DNA from: Epibacterium sp. Ofav1-8
GTDB lineage: Bacteria; Pseudomonadota; Alphaproteobacteria; Rhodobacterales; Rhodobacteraceae
Assembly: GCF_022348185.1 (NCBI RefSeq)
Contig: NZ_JAKRFD010000004.1
Span: 248,001 to 312,000 of the forward strand
DNA: 64,000 nt
Direction of reading: 5' to 3'
Both the position numbers and the translations under genes were made by a program. Position 1 is the stretch's first letter. Every line of letters begins with the position of its first letter. Below the pieces are notes generated by a model, which did no database searches, was not told the DNA's origin, and saw only the letters and a list, made by a program, of their open reading frames with translations. This document shows, piece after piece, positions 52,080 through 61,537 of the stretch.

Positions 52080-53528
52080 ATGATCCGGCGCCTGTTTCGT
52101 CCGAACTACGCACAAAAGCTGTCACTGCTGGCCACCCTGCCCCTGATCGTGGCGGGCCTGTGCATCGCCGCGCTGGTGGCGATACAGTCCCGCTCGATGG
52201 CCGAGCGCGAAATCCAGGTGCTGGAGCGGCAGCTGATCGAGGCCAAGAAGGCCGAGCTGCGCAATTATGTCACCCAGGCCCGCAACGGCTTCATGCATAT
52301 CTACGGCCCCGCCGCCCCCGATGACCAGGCCGCCAAGGAAAAGGTGACCCAGACCCTGAGCGCGATGATCTATGGCAAGGACGGGTTCTTCTTTGTCTAT
52401 GACTACGACGGCACCAATCTTGTCAGCCCGCGCCAGACCGAGTTCATCAACCGCAACTGGTCGGGGCTGACCGACGGCAATGGCGTGCCCATCGTCGACA
52501 CCTTCATCGACATCGCCCGCCAGGGCGCAGGCTGGCACAGTTTCATGTGGGAGAAACCCTCCACCGGCGAAGAAGCGCAGATGATCGCCTATGTGGTCGG
52601 GCTGCAGGACTGGCAATGGGCCGTCGGCACCGGCGTGTTCATCGACGATGTCCTCGCCTCGATTGCCAGCTCGCGCCAGGAGGTCGAAAACCGCGTGCGG
52701 CGCACCTTTCTCTATATCGGGGCGATCACCCTGGTGGCGCTGATCCTGGTCTTTGCCTCCGGCATGCTGCTGAACATTCGCGAGCGCCGTCTGGCAGATG
52801 CCAAGCTGAAGGAGCTGACCCAGCGGGTGTTTGACGCCCAGGAAGAGGAGCGTGGCCGGGTGGCGCGCGAACTGCACGATTCCATCAGCCAGCTGCTGGT
52901 CGGGGTGCGCTACGCGCTGGAGACCGTGAAACGCCGGATTTCGCGCGGCGAACATGACGCGGTGGCGCAGCCATTGGATCGCGGCGTCGACGGGCTGGCC
53001 ACCGCGATCACCGAAGTGCGCCGCATCAGCCGCGACCTGCGCCCCGGCGTGCTGGATGACCTCGGCCTCGGCCCGGCGCTGAAGGCGCTGACCGATGACT
53101 TCGCCACCCGCACCGGCATCGACACCGAGTTCACCACGGTGGTGTTCCGCAACCGTCTGGACCAGGAAGCAAAGATCGCCCTCTACCGCGTCGCGCAGGA
53201 GGCGCTCACCAATATCGAACGCCATTCCGGAGCCACCCGCGTCACCATGGATCTGCGCGGTCATGCCAAGGGCGCGACCATGCGAATCACCGACAACGGC
53301 AGCGGACTGCCCCCGGAGCAGGCCCGCAGCGGCGCCGGGATCGGGTTGCGCAACATGCAGGAACGGATGGAACAGCTTGACGGCACCCTGCGCATTCTGT
53401 CATCTCGCAACGCCGGTCCGGGCAAGACCCTCGGCAAGAGCGGCAGCGGCACGGTGATCGAGGCCAGCCTGCCGCTGAGCCACCTGCTGCCCCCCGGCGA
53501 CGAGGTCGCGGCTCACCGCCTGCCCTGA
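52080..53528 (+). CDS. Cache-domain sensor histidine kinase (NarL-partner type)
   Basis: The 482-residue membrane protein has a helix at about 14-36, a periplasmic single-Cache domain (IYGKDGFFFVYDYDGTNLVSP; GWHSFMWEKPSTGEEAQM), a second helix (about 210-230) and a HisKA_3 region with phospho-acceptor His266 in ARELHDSISQLLVGVRYAL. The ATPase has ALTNIERHSGATRV (N box), DNGSGL and GIGLRNMQERM. It is followed after 31 bases by the response regulator. The Cache domain likely senses the carboxylate also moved by the TRAP transporter. Confidence 0.94.
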   Translation: MIRRLFRPNYAQKLSLLATLPLIVAGLCIAALVAIQSRSMAEREIQVLERQLIEAKKAELRNYVTQARNGFMHIYGPAAPDDQAAKEKVTQTLSAMIYGKDGFFFVYDYDGTNLVSPRQTEFINRNWSGLTDGNGVPIVDTFIDIARQGAGWHSFMWEKPSTGEEAQMIAYVVGLQDWQWAVGTGVFIDDVLASIASSRQEVENRVRRTFLYIGAITLVALILVFASGMLLNIRERRLADAKLKELTQRVFDAQEEERGRVARELHDSISQLLVGVRYALETVKRRISRGEHDAVAQPLDRGVDGLATAITEVRRISRDLRPGVLDDLGLGPALKALTDDFATRTGIDTEFTTVVFRNRLDQEAKIALYRVAQEALTNIERHSGATRVTMDLRGHAKGATMRITDNGSGLPPEQARSGAGIGLRNMQERMEQLDGTLRILSSRNAGPGKTLGKSGSGTVIEASLPLSHLLPPGDEVAAHRLP

Positions 53529-53559
53529 CGCGGTCCAGACCGGGAGCGAGGAACTTACC

Positions 53560-54204
53560 ATGCAGAACATCACCCGCATCCTGATCGTCGACGATCACCC
53601 GATGGTCGCCGAAGGCATTCAGTCGATCCTGGAAAGCTATGCCGACATCGATGTGGTCGGTGCGGTCTCCGGCGGCCGCGAGGCGATCGCCCGGGCCGAG
53701 GATCTGTCCCCGGATGTGATCCTGATGGACCTCAACATGCCCGATGTCGGCGGCCTCAGCGCCACCGAGATCATCCTTGAACGCCGCCCCGAAACCCGGG
53801 TGCTGATCCTGTCGATGCATGACAGCCCGGAATACATCTCCACCGCCCTCAGCCATGGCGCGGTGGGCTACGTGCTGAAGGACGTGCAGCCCGAAGAGAT
53901 CAAGACCGCCATCGACGCGGTCATGCGCGGCGAACAGTACCTGTGCACCGGCGCCGCCGGATCGCTCTCGCCCGGCACCGGCAGCAACCGCGAGGCGCTC
54001 ACGGGGCGCGAACAGACCATCCTGCTGGAACTGGCGCAGGGCAAATCCAACAAGGAAGTTGCAATAGCGCTCGACATATCGGTGCGCACGGTGGAAACCC
54101 ATCGCAAGAACATCAAGCGCAAGCTCGGGATCTCCTCCACCGCCGGCCTCACCCGCTATGCACTGGAACACGGCGTATTGCAGGGCACCGGACGCGGCAT
54201 CTGA
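53560..54204 (+). CDS. LuxR/NarL-family response regulator
   Basis: The 214-residue protein has a receiver domain with Asp11-Asp12, phosphorylation Asp57 in ILMDLNMPD, and the switch Lys in GYVLKDVQ, followed by a LuxR-type helix-turn-helix (LTGREQTILLELAQGKSNKEV, VRTVETHRKNIKRKL). It pairs with the Cache kinase upstream and likely controls the divergent TRAP operon. Confidence 0.95.
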   Translation: MQNITRILIVDDHPMVAEGIQSILESYADIDVVGAVSGGREAIARAEDLSPDVILMDLNMPDVGGLSATEIILERRPETRVLILSMHDSPEYISTALSHGAVGYVLKDVQPEEIKTAIDAVMRGEQYLCTGAAGSLSPGTGSNREALTGREQTILLELAQGKSNKEVAIALDISVRTVETHRKNIKRKLGISSTAGLTRYALEHGVLQGTGRGI

Positions 54205-54611
54205 GCCCGGTATCGGCGCAGGCGGCAGCGCGTCCCGAAACGGGGGCGCTCCCGCCCGTCGCCGGACCGGCGTGGCCGATCCGCTCCCGTTGGGCCCGGC
54301 GCCGGGCTGCCGCCCGGCGGCCCCTGCGCCCGTCCCTTCGCCTTTTCCCAAAAACCTCGGAGCGCGAGGCAGCGCCTCGCAACCGGCAGCGCACAGGCGC
54401 TGCTGAACCTGTGCGCTGCAGGCGCCCCGCTGAGCAACCGTCGCCCCGCCAGCGTTTCAAATCCCCGGCCCGTTCTTGGCAAAAATGTCCGAAATCCCCA
54501 CCGCAGAGAAACAAAACGCCACACCACGCCTCCAAATTGGCATTTTTGCGGTTGACCCTCCGCGCCGCCGCCCATAATGTCGCCCCGGAACGCATGAAGG
54601 AGCCTCTGACG
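54205..54611. other. intergenic region before ilv leader
   Basis: A 407-bp gap holding the palindromic element E3, a second small hairpin (GCGAGGC/GCCTCGC near 54361-54380) and the presumed ilv promoter. No gene found. Confidence 0.5.
54243..54320 (+). repeat. type I palindromic element, copy E3
   Basis: GGGCGCTCCCGCCCGTCG, a variable middle and CCGCTCCCGTTGGGC align with E1 at 20.8 kb, followed by a hairpin GCCGGGC/GCCCGGC (54301-54307 with 54312-54318). It lies after the response regulator. Confidence 0.75.
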
Positions 54612-54659
54612 ATGGCACAGCTAGTCGTAATCGTAGGACACACGCGCATGGGCCGGTGA
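54612..54659 (+). CDS. ilv operon leader peptide (15 residues)
   Basis: ATG GCA CAG CTA GTC GTA ... TGA encodes MAQLVVIVGHTRMGR, with a run of Leu-Val-Val-Ile-Val. AAGGAG lies upstream at 54597-54602. The run of branched-chain codons just before an attenuator hairpin is the classical signature of ilv attenuation. Confidence 0.87.
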   Translation: MAQLVVIVGHTRMGR

Positions 54660-54716
54660 CGGTAGACCATAATCAAACCCATGCGCCTCCGATCCTCAAA
54701 ATCGGGGGCTTTTTTA
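54644..54716 (+). terminator. ilvBH transcription attenuator
   Basis: GCCTCCGAT (54685-54693) pairs with ATCGGGGGC (54701-54709, one wobble) and is followed by TTTTTT, forming the terminator. A competing 9-bp pairing joins GCGCATGGG (54644-54652, inside the leader frame) to CCCATGCGC (54678-54686), which shares two bases with the terminator stem. Ribosome stalling at the Val/Ile codons would alter this pairing. Confidence 0.83.
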
Positions 54717-54802
54717 TGCCAAACCCGCCGCGCCCGACGCCATCAAGATCGGCCTCGGGGCGACACAGACGAAAGACGATGTCGTGAACTGGAGCAAAGC
54801 AG

Positions 54803-56554
54803 ATGACACGTGAAATGACCGGCGCAAAAATGGTTGTTCAAGCCCTCAAGGATCAGGGCGTGGACACGGTATTCGGCTACCCCGGCGGCGCTGTCCTACC
54901 CATTTACGATGAAATCTTCTTGCAAAATGACATTCGCCACGTGCTGGTGCGCCACGAACAGGGCGCGGTGCATGCCGCCGAGGGCTATGCCCGCTCGACC
55001 GGCAAGCCCGGCGTCGTGCTGGTGACCTCCGGTCCCGGCGCCACCAATGCGGTGACGGGCCTGACCGATGCGCTGCTGGATTCCATTCCGCTGGTCGTGC
55101 TGACCGGCCAGGTGCCCACCTTCATGATCGGCTCGGATGCCTTCCAGGAGGCCGACACCGTCGGCATCACCCGCCCCTGCACCAAGCACAACTGGCTGGT
55201 GAAGGACACCGATGCCCTGGCCGCCACCATCCACGAGGGCTTTCACGTCGCCACCTCCGGCCGCCCCGGCCCGGTGCTGATCGACGTGCCCAAGGACGTG
55301 CAGTTCGCCACCGGCAGCTACCAGCCGCCAAAACCCTCCGCCTCGCACTACCAGCCGGTGGTCAAGGGCGACATGGAGGAGATCACCGAGCTGGTCGCCG
55401 CCATCGAGAAGGCCGAACGCCCGGTGTTCTACACCGGCGGCGGCGTGATCAACTCCGGCCCGGCCGCGAGCCAGCTGCTGCGCGAACTGGTGGAGGCCAC
55501 CGGCTTTCCGATCACCTCGACCCTGATGGGGCTGGGCGCCTATCCCGCGTCCGGGGAGCAATGGCTCGGCATGCTCGGCATGCATGGTCTCTACGAGGCC
55601 AATATGGCGATGCATGACTGCGACCTAATGATCAACATCGGCGCCCGCTTCGACGACCGGATCACCGGCCGCATCGACGCTTTCTCGCCCAACTCGAAAA
55701 AGGCGCACATCGATATTGATCCCTCCTCGATCAACAAGGTGATCCGCGTCGACATCCCGATCGTCGGCGACGTGGCCCATGTGCTCGAGGACATCCTCAA
55801 GGTCTGGAAGAGCCGCGGGCGCAAGACCAACCGGGCCGCGCTTGAGAAATGGCAGGGCCAGATCTCGGAATGGCGCGCGGTGAACTGCCTGACCTACGCC
55901 GGCTCTCAAAAGACCATCAAGCCGCAATATGCCCTGGAGCGCCTCGAAGCGCTGACCAAGGGCCGGGATCGCTACATCACCACCGAGGTGGGCCAGCACC
56001 AGATGTGGGCGGCGCAGTTCCTGGGCTTTGAAGACCCCAACCGCTGGATGACCTCCGGCGGCCTCGGCACCATGGGCTATGGCACACCGGCGTCGATCGG
56101 CGTGCAGATCGCCCATCCGGATGCGCTGGTGATCAACGTGGCGGGCGAAGCCTCCTGGCTGATGAACATGCAGGAAATGGGCACCGCGACCCAGTACCGC
56201 CTGCCGGTGAAACAGTTCATCCTCAACAACGAACGCCTCGGCATGGTGCGCCAGTGGCAGGAGCTGCTGCATGGCGAGCGCTATTCCCACAGCTGGTCCG
56301 AAGCGCTGCCCGACTTCGTGAAACTCGCCGAAGCCTTTGGCGCCAAAGGGATTGTCTGCTCCGATCCGGCGGATCTGGATGATGCCCTGATGGAAATGAT
56401 CGAGTATGACGGGCCGGTGATCTTTGACTGCCTGGTGGAAAAACACGAGAACTGCTTCCCGATGATCCCCTCGGGCAAGGCGCATAACGAAATGCTGCTG
56501 GGCGCTGCGGAAACGCAGGGCGTGATCCAGTCCGGCGGCGCGGTTCTGGTCTGA
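54803..56554 (+). CDS. ilvB: acetolactate synthase large subunit
   Basis: The 583-residue ThDP enzyme makes 2-acetolactate or 2-aceto-2-hydroxybutyrate in valine, leucine and isoleucine synthesis. Seen: the N-terminal catalytic Glu in VRHEQGAVHAAEGYAR, FGYPGGAVLPIYDEIF, and the ThDP-binding stretch with GEASWLMNMQEMGTATQYRL and NNERLGMVRQWQEL; the usual GD of the GDG motif reads GEAS here (VINVAGEASW), which is common in this type. Controlled by the upstream leader and attenuator; ilvH follows. Confidence 0.96.
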   Translation: MTREMTGAKMVVQALKDQGVDTVFGYPGGAVLPIYDEIFLQNDIRHVLVRHEQGAVHAAEGYARSTGKPGVVLVTSGPGATNAVTGLTDALLDSIPLVVLTGQVPTFMIGSDAFQEADTVGITRPCTKHNWLVKDTDALAATIHEGFHVATSGRPGPVLIDVPKDVQFATGSYQPPKPSASHYQPVVKGDMEEITELVAAIEKAERPVFYTGGGVINSGPAASQLLRELVEATGFPITSTLMGLGAYPASGEQWLGMLGMHGLYEANMAMHDCDLMINIGARFDDRITGRIDAFSPNSKKAHIDIDPSSINKVIRVDIPIVGDVAHVLEDILKVWKSRGRKTNRAALEKWQGQISEWRAVNCLTYAGSQKTIKPQYALERLEALTKGRDRYITTEVGQHQMWAAQFLGFEDPNRWMTSGGLGTMGYGTPASIGVQIAHPDALVINVAGEASWLMNMQEMGTATQYRLPVKQFILNNERLGMVRQWQELLHGERYSHSWSEALPDFVKLAEAFGAKGIVCSDPADLDDALMEMIEYDGPVIFDCLVEKHENCFPMIPSGKAHNEMLLGAAETQGVIQSGGAVLV

Positions 56555-56571
56555 TCATCTGAGGTTTGCTT

Positions 56572-56596
56572 GCGAGGCGCGCCGCTCGCGCCTCGC
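56572..56596 (+). repeat. hairpin between ilvB and ilvH
   Basis: GCGAGGCGCG (56572-56581) pairs perfectly with CGCGCCTCGC (56587-56596) around CCGCT. No U-run; probably affects mRNA stability or relative expression of the two subunits. Confidence 0.65.
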
Positions 56597-56623
56597 CCCG
56601 ATATTTCGAGGAAAGGGACTGAC

Positions 56624-57184
56624 ATGTCTGCCCTACACATCAAAAAAGGTGCTACCAAGCACTCCGCCTATAACCTGCGCCCGAATTTCTCCGACGTGCA
56701 GGAGCGGCACACGATCACCGTGCTGGTGGAAAACGAACCCGGCGTACTGGCGCGCGTCATCGGGCTGTTTTCGGGCCGTGGCTACAACATCGACAGCCTC
56801 ACCGTGGCCGAGGTCGACCACACCGGGCATCTGAGCCGCATCACCGTGGTCACCACCGGCACGCCGCAGGTGATCGAACAGATCAAGGCGCAGCTCGGCC
56901 GCATCGTGCCCGTGCATGAGGTCACCGACCTCACCGTGGCGGGCCCCTTTGTGGAGCGTGAACTGGCCATCGTCAAAGTGGTCGGCGAAGGCGAAAAACG
57001 CGTCGAAGCCATGCGGCTTGCCGATATCTTCCGCGCCAAAGTGGTGGATACCACGCTCAACAGCTTTATTTTTGAGATCACCGGCACCCCGGACAAGATC
57101 GATGCCTTTGCCGATCTGATGCGCCCGCTTGGCCTGACCAAGATCGCGCGAACCGGCGTGGCGGCGCTGTTGCGCGGCGAATAA
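56624..57184 (+). CDS. ilvH: acetolactate synthase small (regulatory) subunit
   Basis: The 186-residue protein (MSALHIKKGATKHSAYNLRP) has an N-terminal ACT domain (HTITVLVENEPGVLARVIGLFSGRGYNIDSL) and a C-terminal ALS_ss domain (ERELAIVKVVGEGEKR, VVDTTLNSFIFEITG). It confers valine feedback inhibition on IlvB. GAGGAAAGG precedes the ATG; the frame extends upstream to 56570 through the hairpin. Confidence 0.96.
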   Translation: MSALHIKKGATKHSAYNLRPNFSDVQERHTITVLVENEPGVLARVIGLFSGRGYNIDSLTVAEVDHTGHLSRITVVTTGTPQVIEQIKAQLGRIVPVHEVTDLTVAGPFVERELAIVKVVGEGEKRVEAMRLADIFRAKVVDTTLNSFIFEITGTPDKIDAFADLMRPLGLTKIARTGVAALLRGE

Positions 57185-57229
57185 CGCCCCTTCTCCCGGG
57201 CGGCCAACATCCGCGGCCTGCCCCACCGG

Positions 57230-57290
57230 CCTTGGTCGCCTCAGACCAAGGCTAAAACCTGAAAAAGGCGCATCCTTTGATGCGCTTTTT
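57230..57290 (+). terminator. double hairpin terminator after ilvH
   Basis: CCTTGGTC (57230-57237) pairs with GACCAAGG (57244-57251), and GCGCATC (57268-57274) with GATGCGC (57279-57285) followed by TTTTT, which can also pair with the A5 run at 57262. The second is a good intrinsic terminator. Confidence 0.88.
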
Positions 57291-57612
57291 CCATTTTGGT
57301 CTCCGAAATGCGTCCCATTGGGCTGAGGTCACTTTGACCCGTCTGTTGATGGCCAAGCCCTCGCGACAGAACGGTGGCGACTAGCGCGGCGCTGACTTGC
57401 AGCCTATGCTCGTTACCAACGTCCCGCGATTGGCTGGGATAGCGCCAATGCGCCTCCCGGTCGGGGTCATGACACTGCTCCGGGTACGACTGTCGCTGTG
57501 CCGCGTCACGCACCCCTCGTCACTACCCGATAGGGACCGGATGGCACAGGCGGAGCGGGTTGCCCCGCACTCTGGCAGCGCGACGGTTGCGCCGGGAACA
57601 GCGCTTCAGGCC
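57291..57612. other. non-coding stretch between ilvH terminator and cold-shock-like gene
   Basis: About 320 bp in the convergent gap. Short frames here lack ribosome sites and do not resemble known proteins. No structure of note was found. Confidence 0.4.
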
Positions 57613-58029
57613 TCAGGCCCGCATGCGATCCGGGAAGGACAGGATTGTGGCGCTTTCGCGCTCCTGCCGCTGTGCCGGCTTGCGGCGCAGTTCGGACCGC
57701 TCCCCACGCTCTGGCACCGAGAGGGTCGCAACCTGTGCACCGCGATAGCCATTGCTGTCGCGTCGGTTCCATCGCTCTCCGGCCTGCAGGGCATCCGCAA
57801 GCGTGCTCTGGGTCTGGGCTTCCAGAACCATCACATTCTCCGCAATACGCATATTACCCTCGTAGTGGGTCTCGAATTCCACAAGGTCTCCCTTGTTCGG
57901 AACACAGCCCTCCCGCGCCTCCGACGGACGCAGGTAATACGCCAAATCTCTTTGATCTTCACACCAGATAACCGCCTTGTTCTTGGCGGTATCGGCCCAG
58001 ACGACAACCCCGATCATAGCATTCCCCAT
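57613..58029 (-). CDS. degenerate cold-shock/OB-fold-like protein
   Basis: The 138-residue protein has an N-terminal domain (residues 6-70) whose outline resembles a cold-shock domain: GVVVWADTAKNKAVIWCED, RDLAYYL, KGDLVEFETHYEG and RIAENVMVL match the GTVKWF, KGFGFI, VFVH and GPQAxNV positions, but the aromatic RNP1/RNP2 residues for RNA binding are mostly lost. A charged, disordered tail (RGERSELRRKPAQRQERES) follows. I do not know a family name. It is divergent from an HTH regulator. Confidence 0.7.
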   Translation of the reverse strand: MGNAMIGVVVWADTAKNKAVIWCEDQRDLAYYLRPSEAREGCVPNKGDLVEFETHYEGNMRIAENVMVLEAQTQSTLADALQAGERWNRRDSNGYRGAQVATLSVPERGERSELRRKPAQRQERESATILSFPDRMRA

Positions 58030-58207
58030 GCTTTTCCGACTCCATTGTGCGTCAATTCGGAAGTCTCAAACATCCCAAACTGTCGAATAGGGAATTGCAA
58101 TTTGTGTCTGCATTGATACTATTAAGCGTCACATAGAACTCATTTGCATCCAATTCGCGTCACATCTTGATGCAGTTCAGGGCCAGCCAGCACTTTGCGG
58201 AACAAAC

Positions 58208-59008
58208 ATGTTGAAACATAACCGATCTCCCGCCGAATTGAGGACAGTGTTCGGGGACAATCTGCGCAGCCTGTCCCGCGACTACCCGTCGATTTCGGAA
58301 CTTTCACGCAGGCTGGGGATCAATCGCACACAGTTTAATCGCTACCTGTCGGGCGAGAGCTTCCCGCGGCCGGACGTGCTGGACCGGATCTGTAGTTTTT
58401 TCGATGTCGACGCCCGTATCCTGCTCGATCCCGTGCAGGCCCTTGCCCCGCCGCAGGGCAATGTGGTCCACAGCGATTACCTGAAGGACTTCTTCGACAC
58501 CGGCATCACCCGCGTCACCGAGGATGTCTTCCCCTCCGGCTTCTACCGGTTCACCCGCCGCAGCTTCATCAGCGAAGAGAGCTTTGTTCTGGGCATCGTC
58601 CATGTGCACCGCATCGACGGGATCACCTATGTGAAGGGCTATGAGCCGCGCGCCGGCATGCGCTTTCAGGGGCTGTCCACCTACGGCCCCACCCGCGAAT
58701 ACCGCGGCTACATGACCTGTCACGAGGACGGCGTGGCCTTTGTGCTCAGCCGCCGCAACACGCTGACCTATTCCTTCAACTACCTCGCCCGCGTCTCTGC
58801 CGCCGAAAACAGTCTCTGGACCGGCTATGTCGCCCGCACCATCCGCGAAAGCGAGAGCGGCGAACGGGTGCTGCGGATGATCTATGAATATCTTGGCAAT
58901 GACGTCAGCACCGCCATTGCCGCCGCGCGCGGATGCGGCTTTACCAGCGCGCCGGACATCATTCCCTTCCACAAGCGGCTGTTGCAGCTGGGCACGCCGT
59001 TTCGCTGA
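58208..59008 (+). CDS. XRE-type HTH transcriptional regulator
   Basis: The 266-residue protein has an N-terminal Cro/CI helix-turn-helix (GDNLRSLSRDYPSISELSRR, INRTQFNRYLSGESFPRPDVL, CSFFDVDARILLDP) and a larger C-terminal domain (TEDVFPSGFYRFTRRSFISE, YVKGYEPRAGMRFQGLSTYG) which may bind a ligand. Similar regulators occur in roseobacters, role unknown. The shared AT-rich gap with the divergent cold-shock-like gene probably holds both promoters. Confidence 0.87.
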   Translation: MLKHNRSPAELRTVFGDNLRSLSRDYPSISELSRRLGINRTQFNRYLSGESFPRPDVLDRICSFFDVDARILLDPVQALAPPQGNVVHSDYLKDFFDTGITRVTEDVFPSGFYRFTRRSFISEESFVLGIVHVHRIDGITYVKGYEPRAGMRFQGLSTYGPTREYRGYMTCHEDGVAFVLSRRNTLTYSFNYLARVSAAENSLWTGYVARTIRESESGERVLRMIYEYLGNDVSTAIAAARGCGFTSAPDIIPFHKRLLQLGTPFR

Positions 59009-59012
59009 TGCG

Positions 59013-59813
59013 TCACGCGGCGCTGTCGCGCAGCAGCCGATAGAGATGCCAGCTGGAGTGCCCGAGCCATGGCAGCACCAGCAGCAGCCCCAGAAACCCG
59101 GGCAAGAGCGCCAGGAACGTCAGCACCGCCACCAGCACCGCCCAGCCCAGCATCTGCACCGGATAGGCCTGCACATAGGTGAAACTGGTGATCATCGCGG
59201 TAACAAAATCGATCTCCCGATCCAGCAGCAGCGGCAGCCCCAGCACCGTGATCATGTAGATCAACAGCGCAAACAAGGCACCGATCGCGGTTCCCGCCGC
59301 CAGCATCGTCAGCCCCTGAAACGTCAGGAACACCTCCATCGAGGTGGAGACATTGACCATCGGCATATGGCCAAGGAACAGCGCAAAGATCATGTGTCCC
59401 AGAAAGAACCAGAACATGAAGACCACCACGATTATGGCACAGATCGAGGGCAGCTGCCGCCCGCTCTGCGCCAGAATGACGCCAAAGATACCCCGCGCAT
59501 CCAGCGCCTGCCCCTGCTCCAGACGGTGCGAGACCTCGTAGAGCCCCACCGCAGCAAAGGGCCCGATCAGAGGAAAGCCGATCGCCGCCAGCACCAGCCA
59601 GTAGCTGGTTTCGGTCTGCAGCGTGATCCAGGCCATGACCCAGCCGGCAAGCACATAGACCCCCGCAAACATCAGCCCGTACCGGGGGCAGCTGCGGAAA
59701 TCCGTCCAGCCGCTGACCAGGGCCTGGCGCAGGGTTGCTTTGGTCACCGGCCCAAGCGCCGGCACCCCCGCTGGCCGCGGGTCGGTCTGAACTGCTCCGG
59801 TTGTTTCTGTCAT
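59013..59813 (-). CDS. DUF2189 membrane protein
   Basis: The 266-residue protein (start [14 protein letters not shown]) has about six membrane helices (for example [63 protein letters not shown]). The [15 protein letters not shown] and [12 protein letters not shown] stretches are the DUF2189 signature. Function unknown. It is convergent with the HTH gene and lies downstream of the amidase. Confidence 0.87.
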   Translation of the reverse strand: MTETTGAVQTDPRPAGVPALGPVTKATLRQALVSGWTDFRSCPRYGLMFAGVYVLAGWVMAWITLQTETSYWLVLAAIGFPLIGPFAAVGLYEVSHRLEQGQALDARGIFGVILAQSGRQLPSICAIIVVVFMFWFFLGHMIFALFLGHMPMVNVSTSMEVFLTFQGLTMLAAGTAIGALFALLIYMITVLGLPLLLDREIDFVTAMITSFTYVQAYPVQMLGWAVLVAVLTFLALLPGFLGLLLVLPWLGHSSWHLYRLLRDSAA

Positions 59814-59862
59814 TCTTGCCTCCGCCCGTTGCTGATGCCGCACGCTTAGCCCTCGGTCCCTG

Positions 59863-61233
59863 TCAGGATGCCGCGGCATGATAGGCCGCAGCAAGTCCCA
59901 ATAGTTGTGCGTCGCTGTTGTGCGGGCCGATGATCTGCATCCCCATGGGCAGGCCCGCCGCCCCCCGGCCTGCGGGCACAGCCAGGGCCGGCAGTCCGAT
60001 CAGGCTTGCCGGCACCACAACCTCCATCCAGCGATGGTAGCTGTCCATCTCCACCCCGGCAATCTGCTGCGGATGGCTCCAGTCAACGGGAAACGGCCAG
60101 CACTGGGCCGTGGGCAGCAGCATCGCGTCATACTGCGCGAACATCCGGGCCGCGGCGCGCGTCCATGCCGCACGCAGATCCGACGCCGCCTGGATCTCTG
60201 CTGCCGCAAAGGACATCCCGCGCTCCAGCTCCCAGCGGGCGGCCGCTTTCAACTGGTCGCGCTGCGCCAGCAGCGGTCGCAGCCCGGCCGCCACCGCAAA
60301 GGAGCGCAGCGTGGTCCAGCTCTGCCAGAGCTTCTCGGCCGGAAACGGCGGTGCAACCCGCGTGACGCTGTGCCCCAGTGCTTCGAACCGCGCCAGCGCC
60401 GCCTCGCAGGTCTCCAGCACCCCGGGCTCCATCGGGTAGGCCCCGCCCCAGTCTCCCAGCCAGCCCAGCCGCAGCGGCGCGTCATCGTGCAAGGGCTGCA
60501 CAGGCCGCGCCCCTCTGTGCAGCGGCAATCTGGCGTCCCCGCCCGCCATCACATCCAGCAACAGCGCCAGATCCTCCGGGGTGCGCGCCATCGGGCCGTT
60601 GGTGGACAGCGGATGCAGGAACATGTCTCCCGCGGGCTCCGACGGCACCCAGCCCCAGGTCGGACGCAGGCCGTAGACCGCGTTCCAACCGGCCGGATTG
60701 CGCAGCGACCCCATCATGTCGGAGCCATCCGCCAGCGGCACCATCCCCGCTGCCAGCGCCACCGCCGCCCCGCCCGAGGACCCGCCTGCCGACCGCGTCG
60801 GATCGATCACGTTGCGGGTCGGGCCATAGACCGGATTGTAGGTATGCGACCCGAGGCCAAACTCCGGAGTGTTTGTCTTGCCGATGACGATCACCCCGGC
60901 CGCCCGGAGCCGCGCGACAAAGATGTCGTCCGTCTCCGCCACCTGCCCGGCCAGGATCGGCGATCCCTGAGAGGTGACCAGCCCCCGTGCGTTGGCCAGA
61001 TCCTTGATCGCCATCGGGATACCGTGCAGCGCGCCGCGCTCTGCCACCGGCACCGCGTCCGCCGCCCGGGCCTCTGCCATCAGATCCTCGGCCGGACGCA
61101 GCGCGACGATGGCGTTCAGCTCCGGATTGCGTTCGGAAATCCGCGCTAGCGTCGCCTCCATGAGTGTCTCGGCCCGCAGCGCCCCGTTTTGCAAGTCCTG
61201 CACAAGCGCGCTGGCCGTCCTGTCGCAAAGCAT
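59863..61233 (-). CDS. amidase-signature family protein
   Basis: The 456-residue enzyme (start [17 protein letters not shown]) has the Ser-cisSer-Lys triad: Lys in [14 protein letters not shown], the GSSGG-type loop in [21 protein letters not shown] and [21 protein letters not shown]. It would hydrolyse an amide; GatA is excluded by context, as gatB/C are absent. Upstream lies a 14-bp tandem repeat that supplies three AGGAGG ribosome-site copies. Confidence 0.9.
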   Translation of the reverse strand: MLCDRTASALVQDLQNGALRAETLMEATLARISERNPELNAIVALRPAEDLMAEARAADAVPVAERGALHGIPMAIKDLANARGLVTSQGSPILAGQVAETDDIFVARLRAAGVIVIGKTNTPEFGLGSHTYNPVYGPTRNVIDPTRSAGGSSGGAAVALAAGMVPLADGSDMMGSLRNPAGWNAVYGLRPTWGWVPSEPAGDMFLHPLSTNGPMARTPEDLALLLDVMAGGDARLPLHRGARPVQPLHDDAPLRLGWLGDWGGAYPMEPGVLETCEAALARFEALGHSVTRVAPPFPAEKLWQSWTTLRSFAVAAGLRPLLAQRDQLKAAARWELERGMSFAAAEIQAASDLRAAWTRAAARMFAQYDAMLLPTAQCWPFPVDWSHPQQIAGVEMDSYHRWMEVVVPASLIGLPALAVPAGRGAAGLPMGMQIIGPHNSDAQLLGLAAAYHAAAS

Positions 61234-61244
61234 GATCGCACTCT

Positions 61245-61286
61245 CCTCCTGATCCTGGCCTCCTGATCCTGGCCTCCTGATCCTGC
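61245..61286 (-). repeat. 14-bp tandem repeat (3 copies) carrying ribosome sites
   Basis: The unit CCTCCTGATCCTGG occurs at 61245, 61259 and 61273 (third copy one mismatch). In the transcript of the amidase gene each copy reads with AGGAGG, 12 to 45 bases before the start codon. Confidence 0.87.
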
Positions 61287-61384
61287 CAAAACCAAGCCTA
61301 GGGTGCGGATAACCATCTGGAAAGCCCCGAAACTCTCCGGGCCAACCCCGGGTCCTGTCGGATGTCCGATCTCCCCGCGCGCCC

Positions 61385-61480
61385 GCAGCCCGCCCGCAGG
61401 GCGGGCTGCCACGCCCAACGCCGGAAGGGCATCTGTGATGCCTGCACCGGGGGCGGGAGCCCTGCGCGCCAGCAAGGGGC
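61385..61480 (-). repeat. type I palindromic element, copy E4
   Basis: On the minus strand: GGGCTCCCGCCCCCGG, a small hairpin (GGCATC-ACA-GATGCC), GGCGTTGGGCGTGG and an 11-bp stem GCAGCCCGCCC/GGGCGGGCTGC (61385-61395 with 61399-61409). It occupies the 304-bp gap between the amidase and the secreted-repeat gene, which holds nothing else except the 14-bp repeats. Confidence 0.75.
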
Positions 61481-61537
61481 GTGGCCGTCAGGCCAACGTA
61501 GCGCCAATGGCCGGAAACACCCGACGGACCGCGCTGC

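Noticed and set aside
57397-58116. Plus-strand 239-codon frame
   Set aside because: It is antisense to the cold-shock-like gene and has no ribosome site or motif.
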